NCBI GenBank assembly: GCA_035512495.1
Contig: DATKDW010000071.1
Coordinates: forward strand, 1-63,794
Source of the DNA: Acidimicrobiales bacterium
GTDB lineage: Bacteria; Actinomycetota; Acidimicrobiia; Acidimicrobiales; CADCSY01
Direction of reading: 5' to 3'
Length of the DNA: 63,794 nucleotides
In this document: positions 23,583-32,632 of the stretch, one piece after another
Numbering within the stretch: position 1 is the first letter of the stretch
Layout of the letters: every line of letters starts with the position of its first letter
The notes under the pieces: model-generated
Databases searched by the model: none
What the model was told of the DNA's origin: nothing
What the model saw: the letters and a program-made list of their open reading frames with translations, nothing else
Translations under genes and position numbers: made by a program

Positions 23583-24639
23583 GCGTCGGCGGGTGGCCGT
23601 GGTCGGCCTCAACGTGGGCCGCGAGCACGTCGCCGCCTACGCCAAGCTGCGCGACCGCTTCGAGATCGTGGGCGTGTGCGACCTCGATCGGGCCAAGGCC
23701 GAGGAGCTGGCCGGGCGCCTGCGGGGGGTCAGCGCCCACGGCGACCTGGCCGAGGTGTGCGGGCGCGACGACGTCGACGTCGTCGACCTCTGCACTCCTC
23801 CCAACCTGCACCTCGAGCACCTCGAGGCCGTGCTGGCCGCCGGCAAGCACGTCATCTGCGAGAAGCCCCTGGTGGGCTCCCTCGCCGCCCTGGACCGGGT
23901 GGTGGCGGCCGAGGCCGCCAGCGGCCGGCGGGTGATGCCCATCTTCCAGTACCGCTGGGGCCACGGCTTGCAGAAGCTCAAGCACCTCGTCGACGCCGGG
24001 GTGGCCGGCGACGCCCACACCGCCAACGTGGAGGTCTCGTGGCGACGGCGAGCCGACTACTACGCCGTGCCGTGGCGCGGCCGGTGGCAGACCGAGCTCG
24101 GCGGCGTGCTGCTCAGCCACGCCGTGCACGCCCTCGACATGCTCACCTACGTCGGCGCCCCGGTGGCCCAGGTGTTCGCCCGCACCGCAACCCGGGTGAA
24201 CCCCATCGAGGTGGAGGACTGCGCGGTGGCCTCCCTCGAGCTCGCCGACGGGTCGCTGGCGTCGATCTCGGCCACCCTCGGCTCCCCCGCCGAGATCACC
24301 CGCCACCGCTTCACCTACGCCAACCTCTCGGCCGAGAGCGGCACCGAGCCCTACACCAGCTCCGCCGACCCGTGGACCCTCACCGCCGACTCCCCCGAGG
24401 TCGACGAGGAGATCCACCGGGCCCTCGACGGCCTCGACCTGCCCCCCGAGGGCTACATCGGCCAGCTCCACCGCTTCGACGCTGCCCTCTCCGACGGCAC
24501 CGAGCTCCCGGTCACGCTGGCCGACGCCCGGGCCTCGCTCGAGCTGATCACCGCCCTGTACGTCTCGGCCCGGGAGGGCCGCGACGTGTCCCTCCCCCTC
24601 GACCCCCACGACCCCGCCTACGGAGGTTGGACCCCATGA
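23575..24639 (+). CDS. Gfo/Idh/MocA family NAD(P)-dependent oxidoreductase
   Basis: The 354-residue enzyme (TTG start 23575) has an N-terminal Rossmann fold VAVVGLNVGREHVAAYAKL, VCDLDRAKAEELA and DVVDLCTPPNLHLEHL, then the family hallmark ICEKPLVGS (~residue 100). The second domain contains GGVLLSHAVHALDMLTYVG with the catalytic-type His. These enzymes oxidise or epimerise sugars, inositols or derivatives. Coupled to the next gene by ATGA overlap; the DUF6807 neighbour suggests carbohydrate breakdown. Confidence 0.88.
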   Translation: MAERRRVAVVGLNVGREHVAAYAKLRDRFEIVGVCDLDRAKAEELAGRLRGVSAHGDLAEVCGRDDVDVVDLCTPPNLHLEHLEAVLAAGKHVICEKPLVGSLAALDRVVAAEAASGRRVMPIFQYRWGHGLQKLKHLVDAGVAGDAHTANVEVSWRRRADYYAVPWRGRWQTELGGVLLSHAVHALDMLTYVGAPVAQVFARTATRVNPIEVEDCAVASLELADGSLASISATLGSPAEITRHRFTYANLSAESGTEPYTSSADPWTLTADSPEVDEEIHRALDGLDLPPEGYIGQLHRFDAALSDGTELPVTLADARASLELITALYVSAREGRDVSLPLDPHDPAYGGWTP

Positions 24640-24725
24640 GCGAGCCTGCGAGCGATTCGAAGAGCATGAGCGAGCCTGCGAGCGATTCGAAGAGCAGGAC
24701 CGAGAACGCGAGCGATCCGATGAGC
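24636..24725 (+). repeat. 30-bp tandem repeat at the start of the DUF6807 gene
   Basis: Two exact 30-bp units (24636-24665 and 24666-24695) encode MSEPASDSKS twice; a third, diverged unit follows to 24725. Each exact unit begins with ATG, so the repeat also duplicates the start codon. Confidence 0.85.
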
Positions 24726-25508
24726 ACGAGCGACCCGACCGGGCAGCACTGGACCTACGTCGGCAACCACCGCAAGAAGCCCCACGTCCACCCCCTGGCC
24801 ACGCCGTCGGGGAAGGTGCTCACCCGGTCGGAGCCCGAGGACCACCCCTGGCACCGAGCCCTGTGGTTCACCATCAAGTACGTCAACGAGGAGAACTTCT
24901 GGGAGGAGGCCCCGCCCTACGGGGTGCTCCGCCACGTCGACGACGAGACGATCCACTGGATCCGCCCCGACCGCGAGACGGTCGGCATCACCGAGACCCG
25001 CCGCCTCACCTCCACCGACCTGGGCGACGGCGCCTACGCCCTCGACTGGGACACCACCCTGGTGCCGGCCACCGACGTGGTGCTCGACCGCACCGAGTTC
25101 ACCACCTGGGGCGGCTACGGCGGCCTGTCCCTGCGGGGCCGGGCCGACTGGACCGACACCCGGCTCCTCGCCGACGACGGCAGCACCCACGAGCGCCAGA
25201 TCGGCGTCCCCGGGCGCTGGCTCGACCTCACCGGCACCGTCGAGGGCGGCACCGCCGGGGTCGCCTTCCTCGACCACCCCACCAACCCCCGCCACCCCGT
25301 CCCCTGGTACGCCAGCACCCGAGCCGCCACCTACGGCGACGAGGGCTGGGCCAACTTCGTCAACGCCGCCTTCCTGTTCCACGAGGCGATGGAGGTCGCC
25401 GGCGGTGAGCCCCTGCGCTTCCGTTACCGGGTGGTGGTCCACGACGGCGACGCCGACGCCGGCGCCGTCGAGCGCTGGTGGTCGGCCTGGGTCGACGGCG
25501 GTGGCTGA
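24636..25508 (+). CDS. DUF6807 (PmoA-like) family protein
   Basis: The 290-residue protein has the family pattern HPLATPSGKVLTR, DHPWHRALWFTIKYVNEENFWEE, then a beta-rich body with TEFTTWGGYGGLSLRGRADW and FLDHPTNPRHPVPWYA. It belongs to the family annotated PmoA or DUF6807, which is unrelated to methane monooxygenase in function and is typically found in polysaccharide-utilisation loci next to Gfo/Idh/MocA enzymes. No signal peptide. The first ~30 residues are a repeated, Ser-rich tail from a DNA tandem repeat; the true start may be 24636, 24666 or 24720. The upstream SD GGAGG (24622-24626) favours 24636. Confidence 0.8.
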   Translation: MSEPASDSKSMSEPASDSKSRTENASDPMSTSDPTGQHWTYVGNHRKKPHVHPLATPSGKVLTRSEPEDHPWHRALWFTIKYVNEENFWEEAPPYGVLRHVDDETIHWIRPDRETVGITETRRLTSTDLGDGAYALDWDTTLVPATDVVLDRTEFTTWGGYGGLSLRGRADWTDTRLLADDGSTHERQIGVPGRWLDLTGTVEGGTAGVAFLDHPTNPRHPVPWYASTRAATYGDEGWANFVNAAFLFHEAMEVAGGEPLRFRYRVVVHDGDADAGAVERWWSAWVDGGG

Positions 25509-26238
25509 GCCCGCACCTCTCCCCGGCGCGGTGGCGCTCTCCCACCTCCGCGTCTACGACTCCGAAGCCCCCGACGGGCTCCGGGGCGGCACCCCCCACG
25601 TGCACCTCGCCTGCAGCGAGGCCTACGCGGTGGTCGCCGGCCGGGGGGCGGTGCGGACCCTCACCCTCGACGGCCCGGCCGAGACGCCGCTCGAGACGGG
25701 GTCGGTCGTGTGGTTCACCCCCGGGACCATCCACCGCCTGGTCAACCACGGCGACCTCGAGATCCTGGTGCTCATGCAGAACGCCGGGCTCCCCGAGGCC
25801 GGCGACATGGTGATCACCCTTCCGCCCGAGCTCCTCGACGACCCCGCCGCCTACGCCGAGGCCGCCACGCTGCCACCCGACGCGGCAACCACCGCCGGCG
25901 ACGGCAGCGCCGCCCGCCGCCGGCGCGACCTCGGGGTGGAGGGCCTCGAGCAGCTGCTGGCCGACCTCGATCGCGACGGCTCCGAGGCCCTCCACCGCTT
26001 CCACCGCCGGGCCGCGAGCCTGGTCGCTCCCCAGCTCGACCGGTGGCGACAGGTGTGGCGGGACGGCCCCCTCGCGTCCGCCGAGGCCACCGGCGCCCAC
26101 CTCGATGCCCTCGCCGCCGGCGACGCGTCGCACCTCTCGGCCGCGACCCTCCACGCCCTGCCCCCACCGCCCGGCGAGCGACGGATGGGCTGCTGCGGCA
26201 CCCTCGGCACCTACCTGCCCGACCGGGTGGCGCGATGA
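25501..26238 (+). CDS. cupin-domain protein
   Basis: The 245-residue product (GTG 25501) has an N-terminal cupin (~residues 10-110): HVHLACSEAYAVVAGRGAV is motif 1 with HxH, and FTPGTIHRLVNHGDLEILVLMQNAG is motif 2. The C-terminal half is helical and ends with GCCGTLGTYLP. It may be a sugar isomerase-like or binding protein. It overlaps the DUF6807 gene by 8 bp and the next gene by 4 bp. Confidence 0.8.
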   Translation: MAEPAPLPGAVALSHLRVYDSEAPDGLRGGTPHVHLACSEAYAVVAGRGAVRTLTLDGPAETPLETGSVVWFTPGTIHRLVNHGDLEILVLMQNAGLPEAGDMVITLPPELLDDPAAYAEAATLPPDAATTAGDGSAARRRRDLGVEGLEQLLADLDRDGSEALHRFHRRAASLVAPQLDRWRQVWRDGPLASAEATGAHLDALAAGDASHLSAATLHALPPPPGERRMGCCGTLGTYLPDRVAR

Positions 26239-27692
26239 CCCGCCTCGACGACCTCGCTCCCCACGCCCGGACGCTGGCCGACCGGTCGATGGCGGTGCTC
26301 GACGGCTGGTGGGACCCGGACGCTGCCCTCCTGTGGAACCCGCCCGGGTCGCTCGACGGGGTGGCCCCGCCCCGGTCGCTGCACCTGGTGCCCCAGAGCG
26401 CCTGGTACGCGGCGGGGCTCCTGCTCCGCGACGGCGACGGCGACCTCGACCGGGCGTGCCGCACCCTGCGGGCGGTGGTGGCCACCCAGTACGACGAGCC
26501 CGGCACCGTGTGGCACGGCACCTTCGCCCGCTTCGGTGACTGGCCCCGCCCTCCCCTCGAGGGAGCGGTGGAGTGGGTCGACTACGACCCCAACTGGCGG
26601 GAGTTCGCCGGCACCACCTTCGCCGTCGTCCTCCACCGCCTTGCCGCTGCCCTGCCCCTCGACGTGGTGGCCCTGCTCGAGGCGTCGATCGCCCTGGCCC
26701 AGCGGGGCGAGCCCGAGGGTCGCATCTCGGCCGGCTACGCCAACATCGCCCTGATGAAGGCGTGGCTCGACGCCGACGTGGGCCGCCGCCACGGCGACGC
26801 CGCCCTGGTGGCCACCGGCGAGCGCTTCGCCGCCGAGGTGGTCGAGCGCTACTCGCGCCACCACGCCTTCGACGAGTACGGCTCCCCCACCTACTACGGG
26901 ATCGACCTCTACGCCCTCGCCCTGTGGCGCGACCTGCCGCCCACCCCTCGGTTCGCCGAGTGGGCCGAGGAGGTCGAGGCGGCGCTCTGGCACGACGTCA
27001 CCCGCTGGTACCACGCCGACCTCGGGAACCTGTGCGGCCCCTACACCCGGGCCTACGGCATGGACATGGCGCGCTACGCCGGCCTCCTCGGGCTCTGGCT
27101 GTGGCCGGTGCTCGGCCCCGGCGCCCCCTTCCCCGCCATCGAGGAGCCCTTCGAGCACGCCCACGACCTCTCGATGGCCCCGATGGCAGCGCTCCTGGGG
27201 CCCCGGGTGCCCGAGGATGCGATCGGGCACCTGCGGCGCTTCCAGGGCGAGCGGACGGTGGCGACCACCATCACCGACGAGCCCCGGCGGGTGGCCACCG
27301 GGTGGCTCGCTCCCGCCGTGATGGCCGGGGGCGAGGACGCCGTAGAGGGCTTCAGCGGCGTCGGCCAGTACCACCCCGCCACCGTGCACTGGCGCCTCCC
27401 CGGTGGCGGGGTGGGCACCATCCGCGTCGTGCACCGCGGGCCCCTGCGGGCCACGGCGGCCCCCGGCGAGCTACGGGTGCGGGCCGAGGACCACCGCCAC
27501 AAGGGGCCCACGCCCACCGTCGTGGAGATCGGCGGCGCCCCGCTGGAGGGCCTCGACCCGGCTCGTTGGGTGCTCCCCGGCCTGACGGTGGAGGTCGACG
27601 GGCCGATCGAGGGGGTCATCATCAGCGGGGGCGAGGTGGTGTGGCCGGCGGGGCCGCTGGAGGTGGCGCTCCGCCTCATCCCAACGTCCTGA
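26235..27692 (+). CDS. putative (alpha/alpha)6-barrel protein of the DUF2264/glycosidase-like type
   Basis: The 485-residue cytoplasmic protein is rich in aromatic and acidic residues in a helical toroid pattern: LHLVPQSAWYAAGLLLRDGD, EWVDYDPNWREFAGTTFAVVL, RISAGYANIALMKAWL, DEYGSPTYYGIDLYALALW and GPYTRAYGMDMARYAGLLGLWLWP. The last third is beta-rich. This layout resembles unsaturated-glycuronyl hydrolases and polysaccharide lyases with a toroid fold, but no catalytic pair can be assigned. Last gene of the coupled cluster. Confidence 0.65.
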   Translation: MTRLDDLAPHARTLADRSMAVLDGWWDPDAALLWNPPGSLDGVAPPRSLHLVPQSAWYAAGLLLRDGDGDLDRACRTLRAVVATQYDEPGTVWHGTFARFGDWPRPPLEGAVEWVDYDPNWREFAGTTFAVVLHRLAAALPLDVVALLEASIALAQRGEPEGRISAGYANIALMKAWLDADVGRRHGDAALVATGERFAAEVVERYSRHHAFDEYGSPTYYGIDLYALALWRDLPPTPRFAEWAEEVEAALWHDVTRWYHADLGNLCGPYTRAYGMDMARYAGLLGLWLWPVLGPGAPFPAIEEPFEHAHDLSMAPMAALLGPRVPEDAIGHLRRFQGERTVATTITDEPRRVATGWLAPAVMAGGEDAVEGFSGVGQYHPATVHWRLPGGGVGTIRVVHRGPLRATAAPGELRVRAEDHRHKGPTPTVVEIGGAPLEGLDPARWVLPGLTVEVDGPIEGVIISGGEVVWPAGPLEVALRLIPTS

Positions 27693-27741
27693 TCCCGGCA
27701 CCGGCGAGCCAGGGCCAGGCGACCCGGCGCGGCTCAGCCCG

Positions 27742-30066
27742 TCAGGGCCCGTCGGTGTCGATCACCGTGGTCGTGGTCGACGACGGGGGTGGTTCCGTGG
27801 TCGTGGTGGTGGTCGACGAGGTCGTCGTCGACGAGGTGGTGGTGGTGGACGAGGTCGTGGTGGTGGCGTCGGGATCGGTGGTGGTTGTGGTGGTCTCGGG
27901 GTCTTCGGTGGTGGTCGTCGTCTCCTTCACCTCGGCCTCGGTGGTCGTGGTGGTGGCGTCGGGGTCCACGTAGCTGGAACGGTCGCCGGTGAGCGTTCGG
28001 CCATCGAAGCCGGTCGGTCGGACGAAGCTGCCCGCGTAGCGCTCGTCCCGGGTCGCCACCGACATGTACCGGCGGAAGATGTCGGCCGGGAACGAGCCGC
28101 CGGTGACCTCCACCCCGCGCACCGACTTCATCGGGATCTGACCGCCCGGATGGCCCATCCAGACCGCGGTCGACATCCCGGGCGTGTAGCCGACGAACCA
28201 GGCGTCAGCGCTGTTCTGGGTGGTCCCGGTCTTGCCGGCCACCGGCGTGGCGAGGGCGGCGCGGGTCCCGGTGCCCGACCGCACCGCCCCCTGGAGGATG
28301 AAGTTCACGGTGTCGGCCATGGTGGGCTCGAGGACCCGCTCGGTCTGGGTGCGGAACAAGTCGATCTCGCGCCCGCCGGCGTCGGTCACCCTGGTGACGA
28401 CCATGGGCTCGACCCGTAGCCCGCGGGTGGCAAAGGTCAGGTAGGCATCGGCCATGTCGAGCACCGACACCTCGGCGCTACCGAGGGCGACCGACAGGCC
28501 GAGGCGGTCCTCGCGGATCTCGCTGCGGACGCCAAGGTCACGGGCGGTGGCGGCGATCTCCCGCGGCCCGAGCAGCTCGGCAAGCTGGGCGTAGACGGTG
28601 TTCGACGACACGCGGGTGGCGGCGATGAGGTTGAGTCGGCCGTGGTTGGCGTTGTTGAAGTTGCGGACCTCGTAGTCGCGCCCGCCCTCGCCGACGCCGG
28701 GAAAGGTGATCCGCGCCGGCGAGTTGAGCGCGGATTCCACCGTGTAGCCCTCGCGCAGCAGCTCGGCGAGCACGAACGGCTTGAAGGTGGATCCCGCCTG
28801 GCGGCCGGTGCCCCCGCCGCGGCTCCCGAGGGCGAGGTTCACCGAGCTCTCGGCGAAGCTGCGGCCGCCCACCATCGCCTTGACGTGGCCCTGGGCGTCG
28901 AGCGACACGAGTGCGCCCGCCGGGTCGTCCTCTCGGTCGAAGGTGCCGTAGACGGCGTCGTAAGCGGCTCGTTGGAGGTCCATGTCGAGGGTCGTGTGGA
29001 TGTGCAGGCCACCGCCGTTGAGGCGGGCGTCGCCGTAGCGGTCGGCCATCTCGGCCCGGACGAGCTCGAGGAAGTACTCGGTGCCCACCTCGCTGCCGGC
29101 GATCCGGTCGTGGACGACCTCGGCCCGGTCCAGCACGTAGTCGACGACCGGAATGGCCGCGATCCGCCGCATCTCGGCCTCGGTGATGTGGCCCTCCTCC
29201 TGCATCGCCCGCAGCGCGATGTCGCGCCGGCGGTCGGCCTCGGCGGCCTGCTCGGGCCGGTCGGCCCGGTTGGCGTCGGCCTGCTCGGGTGCCCGCAGGA
29301 GCCCGGCCAGGTAGGCGGACTGGGCCACGTCGAGGTCGGTGGCGTCGACCCCGAAGTACGACCGGGCAGCCGCCTGCGCGCCGTAGGCGCCACGCCCGAA
29401 GTAGACGATGTTGAGGTAGCGCTCGAGGATCTCCTCCTTCTCGAAGCGCCGCTCGAGCTTGATCGCGAGCGTGGCCTCCTTGAGCTTGCGGATGATCGTG
29501 CGCTCGCGGTCGGTGTAGACGACCTTGACGTACTGCTGGGTGATCGTGGACCCGCCCTGGAGGGGTTGGCCCCGCAGGTCGGCCACCGTCGCCCGGACGA
29601 TGGCCGAGGCGCTGATCCCCGGGTGCAGGAAGAAGTCGCGGTCCTCAGCGGCGAGCACGGCGTTGATGAGGTTCGGTGACACGTCGTCGAGGGCGAGCGA
29701 CACGCGGTTCTCGCCGGAGGAGAGCTCGGCCAGCTTGTTGCCATCGGCGTCGAAGACGAACGTCGTCTCCACCGGCAGCTCGGCGTCGGGCAGGGGGACG
29801 TTGGCCAGCACGAACGCCACGCCGGCGAAGCCGGCCACGGTGAGCAACCCCACCAGGAAGAACAGGCGCCGGAAGCGCCACAAGAAGCTGCGGCGGCGTC
29901 GCGGCGGACCGGCCTTCCCGGTGGTCGACGCCGCGGCGCGGGGACGCCGGGGCGCCGGGCGCTCGGTGCGGGGCGCGGACCGGCCACCGCGCTGCGGGGG
30001 CGCGGACCGGCCACCGCGCTGCGGGGGCGCGGGGGGACGGCGTCGTGGTGGTCGGGAAGGGGCCAT
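27742..30066 (-). CDS. class A penicillin-binding protein (PonA1-type glycosyltransferase/transpeptidase)
   Basis: The 774-residue bifunctional enzyme polymerises and cross-links peptidoglycan. A basic, proline-rich cytoplasmic N-terminus (with a 9-residue repeat) precedes the membrane helix FLVGLLTVAGFAGVAFVLA (~70-90). The GT51 domain has catalytic Glu141 in EDRDFFLHPG, then GGSTITQQ and RKLKEATLAIKLE. The transpeptidase has Ser426-TFK, SSN and Lys612-TGTT. The tail after ~705 is almost all Thr with Asp/Glu/Pro/Ser. It is the ponA1 position of mycobacteria next to DUF5318 and PadR genes. Confidence 0.93.
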   Translation of the reverse strand: MAPSRPPRRRPPAPPQRGGRSAPPQRGGRSAPRTERPAPRRPRAAASTTGKAGPPRRRRSFLWRFRRLFFLVGLLTVAGFAGVAFVLANVPLPDAELPVETTFVFDADGNKLAELSSGENRVSLALDDVSPNLINAVLAAEDRDFFLHPGISASAIVRATVADLRGQPLQGGSTITQQYVKVVYTDRERTIIRKLKEATLAIKLERRFEKEEILERYLNIVYFGRGAYGAQAAARSYFGVDATDLDVAQSAYLAGLLRAPEQADANRADRPEQAAEADRRRDIALRAMQEEGHITEAEMRRIAAIPVVDYVLDRAEVVHDRIAGSEVGTEYFLELVRAEMADRYGDARLNGGGLHIHTTLDMDLQRAAYDAVYGTFDREDDPAGALVSLDAQGHVKAMVGGRSFAESSVNLALGSRGGGTGRQAGSTFKPFVLAELLREGYTVESALNSPARITFPGVGEGGRDYEVRNFNNANHGRLNLIAATRVSSNTVYAQLAELLGPREIAATARDLGVRSEIREDRLGLSVALGSAEVSVLDMADAYLTFATRGLRVEPMVVTRVTDAGGREIDLFRTQTERVLEPTMADTVNFILQGAVRSGTGTRAALATPVAGKTGTTQNSADAWFVGYTPGMSTAVWMGHPGGQIPMKSVRGVEVTGGSFPADIFRRYMSVATRDERYAGSFVRPTGFDGRTLTGDRSSYVDPDATTTTTEAEVKETTTTTEDPETTTTTTDPDATTTTSSTTTTSSTTTSSTTTTTTEPPPSSTTTTVIDTDGP
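27785..27965 (-). repeat. Thr-codon low-complexity tract in the PBP C-terminus
   Basis: Irregular runs of ACC/ACG threonine codons (GTGGTGGT runs on the plus strand) encode an extracellular tail of about 60 residues. Edges are approximate. Such tracts are prone to slippage. Confidence 0.7.
29974..30027 (-). repeat. 27-bp tandem duplication in the PBP N-terminus
   Basis: Two exact 27-bp units encode APPQRGGRS twice in the cytoplasmic tail. Confidence 0.8.
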
Positions 30067-30093
30067 GGGGCGATGCGCCGCGACGGCGGAGGC

Positions 30094-31431
30094 TCAGGTC
30101 AGGCGCAGGGTCGATGCTACCAACGCGGCCCCACAGATCCCGAGCGCCACCGCCCCGCCGACGGCGGCCCGCCACGCCCACCGGTCGTCGGGGAGGCCGA
30201 CGGCCGGGTCGGGGGCGTCGAGGGCGGGCTCGTCCGGGAGGGTCACCCAGCCAGCGCTGGCGGCCACCCCGAGGCCCACGACGGCACCGGCCGTCGCGAC
30301 CACGACGCCGGGCACCCACCACTCGAGGTGGGCGGCGCCCACCCACCCCCAGGTGGTGGGCACGGCCAGGAGCCACACCCCGAGGCCGAGGGCGGGGACG
30401 GAAGCGGCGCGCGGACCGCGGACGCCGGGCGGGACGTCGGCGGCGACGGCGGCGACCAGGCCGGCGACGCCCAGCACGCCGAGGAGGCCGAGGGCCACCG
30501 CCGTCCCCGACGGCTCGAGCGTGAGCGACGCCACCAGGAGGGCAGCGCCCGGGAGCGCGGTCACGGCGGTGGCCGGTCGCAACCCCACGGTGGTCACCAC
30601 CGCGGCTGACGCCAGCAGCAGCGCTGCCCCCGTGGTGTCGCCGGGCACGGTTGCCGCCGCCAGGGCCCAGAGCGCCAAGGCGACGGGCACGAGGGGCCGG
30701 GCGCGACGCCGGGCCGGGCGGACTCCCCACACCGCCGCCGCCGCCAGAGCGCCGGCACCGACGGCAACCGCCTCGCCGCTCCCTTCGAGGGTGGCGGCCG
30801 CCGGGAGCCCGACGGCGAGGGCGAGAGGCAGGAGCGGGCCGAGGGCTCGCCGGGGACGGCTGGCGGCGGCAACGGCCACCGCGGCGGCGCCGACCACCAC
30901 CGGCACCCCAGCCTCCACGGGCATGCCGCTGACCGGCACGACGAACGCGTCGACGACCATGCCCAGACGGGCCACGCCCAACAGGGCGGCGGCAGCACCC
31001 ACCAATGCCGCTGTGGCGAGCGGCAGGCCGCCGTCGCCCTCCCGCCTGGTGGCGGCCGCCGCCACGGCCGCCGCCGCCCCCAGGCCGACCACCGCGGGGA
31101 CCGGGGTGGCGTCGGCGGTGCCCACGGTGAGGCCGACGAGACCGACCCCGACGACGAGCGACCCGCCGACGGCAGCCCACCGTTCCTCCGGTCGGGTCAC
31201 GGCGACGAGGAGCAGCGAGGCGCCGACGCCCGTCGGCCCCACCAGGCCGTCAGCGGCGAGCACCGACCCTCCCACCTCACCGAGCAGGGTGACGACCAGC
31301 CACCCGGCGGCGGCCAACAGACCGCCGGCGCGCACCGTCGTGCGCGCCGCTTCACCCTCGGGCGTCCACCACGTCGCGCCGGCGGCGAGCAGCGGGACGG
31401 CCAGGACCACGGCGAGCAGCACCGTGCTCAC
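30094..31431 (-). CDS. large hydrophobic multi-pass membrane protein, unknown
   Basis: From GTG 31431 the 445-residue product is almost entirely Ala/Val/Leu/Gly with about twelve or more potential membrane helices and few charged loops (PDEPALDAPDPAVGLPDD near the C-terminus is one). No family motif was found. It overlaps the upstream membrane gene by 4 bp (GTGA) and is followed 27 bp later by the PBP gene, so it may belong to a cell-envelope operon. Confidence 0.62.
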   Translation of the reverse strand: MSTVLLAVVLAVPLLAAGATWWTPEGEAARTTVRAGGLLAAAGWLVVTLLGEVGGSVLAADGLVGPTGVGASLLLVAVTRPEERWAAVGGSLVVGVGLVGLTVGTADATPVPAVVGLGAAAAVAAAATRREGDGGLPLATAALVGAAAALLGVARLGMVVDAFVVPVSGMPVEAGVPVVVGAAAVAVAAASRPRRALGPLLPLALAVGLPAAATLEGSGEAVAVGAGALAAAAVWGVRPARRRARPLVPVALALWALAAATVPGDTTGAALLLASAAVVTTVGLRPATAVTALPGAALLVASLTLEPSGTAVALGLLGVLGVAGLVAAVAADVPPGVRGPRAASVPALGLGVWLLAVPTTWGWVGAAHLEWWVPGVVVATAGAVVGLGVAASAGWVTLPDEPALDAPDPAVGLPDDRWAWRAAVGGAVALGICGAALVASTLRLT

Positions 31432-32117
31432 AGGACGCCCGATCCGCTGACGGCCAGCGCCGCCGCACCGACAGCCCCCGCCCCGGCGACCACGGCGAGG
31501 CCGGGCACGAGGCGGCGCCACGGCAGGGCGGTGGCGCCGAGGGCGACCACGATGCCGGCCAGCGAGGCGCTTCCCCGCTGGACGGGGTCGCCGGCGGCCG
31601 ATGGACCGGCGACGACCATCGCCGCGGAGAGCCCGAGCACGACCGCCCCCACGAAGGCGGCAACCGGCGGGCGGGGCCACCGCCGACGGGCGATCCCCCG
31701 TGCACGCCCGTCGCCGATCGTCTCGGACGTCGCGGCGGGAGCCCGGCTGGCCGCCACCAGAGGCTGGGCCCGCCGGCGACCCGGGACGTCTGACGGGGGG
31801 GAAGGGGAGGCGGGCGGGGCGGCGGGGCCGGGCGGCGGCGCCTCGGACGTCGCGCGGGCCCACCGGGCGGAGGGCACGGCGAGGACCAGGGCCGTCGCCG
31901 CCAGCCAGGCCGAGGCGACCGCAGGGCGGGACCCCACCAGGCCGGCAGGGCCGAGGACGGCCTGGGCCCCGGCCAGGCCCGAGAGCGAGGACGATCCCCA
32001 ACGGACGGAGACCGCGAGGACGGCGCCGGCGACCGCGAAGGCGGAGGCCGGCCGGCGGACGACCACCACCAGGAGCCCCCCGAGGAGCACGGCGCTCCCC
32101 GTCGAGGAGAGCGCCAT
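31428..32117 (-). CDS. Ala-rich membrane protein, unknown
   Basis: The 229-residue product (ATG 32117 chosen; no clear SD) has several hydrophobic segments in the first half and last third, with a charged/proline-rich middle (SPPSDVPGRRR). Composition resembles the downstream membrane gene, with which it overlaps by 4 bp. It starts 23 bp after the DUF5318 stop. No homology assigned. Confidence 0.55.
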   Translation of the reverse strand: MALSSTGSAVLLGGLLVVVVRRPASAFAVAGAVLAVSVRWGSSSLSGLAGAQAVLGPAGLVGSRPAVASAWLAATALVLAVPSARWARATSEAPPPGPAAPPASPSPPSDVPGRRRAQPLVAASRAPAATSETIGDGRARGIARRRWPRPPVAAFVGAVVLGLSAAMVVAGPSAAGDPVQRGSASLAGIVVALGATALPWRRLVPGLAVVAGAGAVGAAALAVSGSGVL

Positions 32118-32140
32118 GGCGGCAGCAGCCGCTGCCGCGG

Positions 32141-32563
32141 TCAGGCGGAGGGGGCCGAGGGCCTCGAGCGAGCCGGGGTCACCAGGAAGGTCCGGGCCAG
32201 GTGGTTCCACGAACAGTCGGGACAGACCTCGACCACGTAGCAGGCCAGGTCGCCGGCGCTCCGGCGCAGGCGCGCCATCTCCGCCTTCGTCGTCACGCAC
32301 CGACCGTGGGCCGGCATCCGCGGCCCGAACACGTAGGAGACGAGCACCACGTTGGCGTCCTCGCAGATCGGGCACTCCTGGCTCGACTCCTCTCCGACGT
32401 TGCGGGCCGCCCGCACGAGCTCAGGGTGAGCGTCGCACACCTCGTGCCTGGCCAGGCGGCCCTTGCGGAACTCCGAGATCACCGACTGGCGGGCCAGGCG
32501 GTAGTCGACCTCACCCGGGGTGCCGGGTGCTGCACCTTGGATGGCCTGAGGGCGGAACGCCAC
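32141..32563 (-). CDS. DUF5318 family protein
   Basis: The 140-residue protein has VDYRLARQSVISEFRKGRLARHEVCDAHPEL (in part), a cysteine pair CPICED, an FGPRMPAHGRCVT stretch and CPDCSWNHLARTF, suggesting a zinc ribbon. DUF5318 is conserved in actinobacteria beside the PBP/PadR/inositol-synthase cluster (Rv0049 in M. tuberculosis). Its role is unknown. Confidence 0.85.
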   Translation of the reverse strand: MAFRPQAIQGAAPGTPGEVDYRLARQSVISEFRKGRLARHEVCDAHPELVRAARNVGEESSQECPICEDANVVLVSYVFGPRMPAHGRCVTTKAEMARLRRSAGDLACYVVEVCPDCSWNHLARTFLVTPARSRPSAPSA

Positions 32564-32632
32564 GGAAGAGAGGGTAGCGAGGCCCAGGCTCGCGCGCCCG
32601 GGGCAGACGCTGGCGAGCCCATGAGGTTGCAG

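Noticed and set aside
24636-24725. Possible CRISPR-like repeat unit.
   Set aside because: The 30-bp units are directly adjacent, have no spacers and are in-frame codons of a gene.
24636-25508. Annotation of the DUF6807 protein as a methane monooxygenase subunit (PmoA).
   Set aside because: The name PmoA in this family is historical; no membrane helices or copper sites occur, and the neighbours are sugar-type enzymes.
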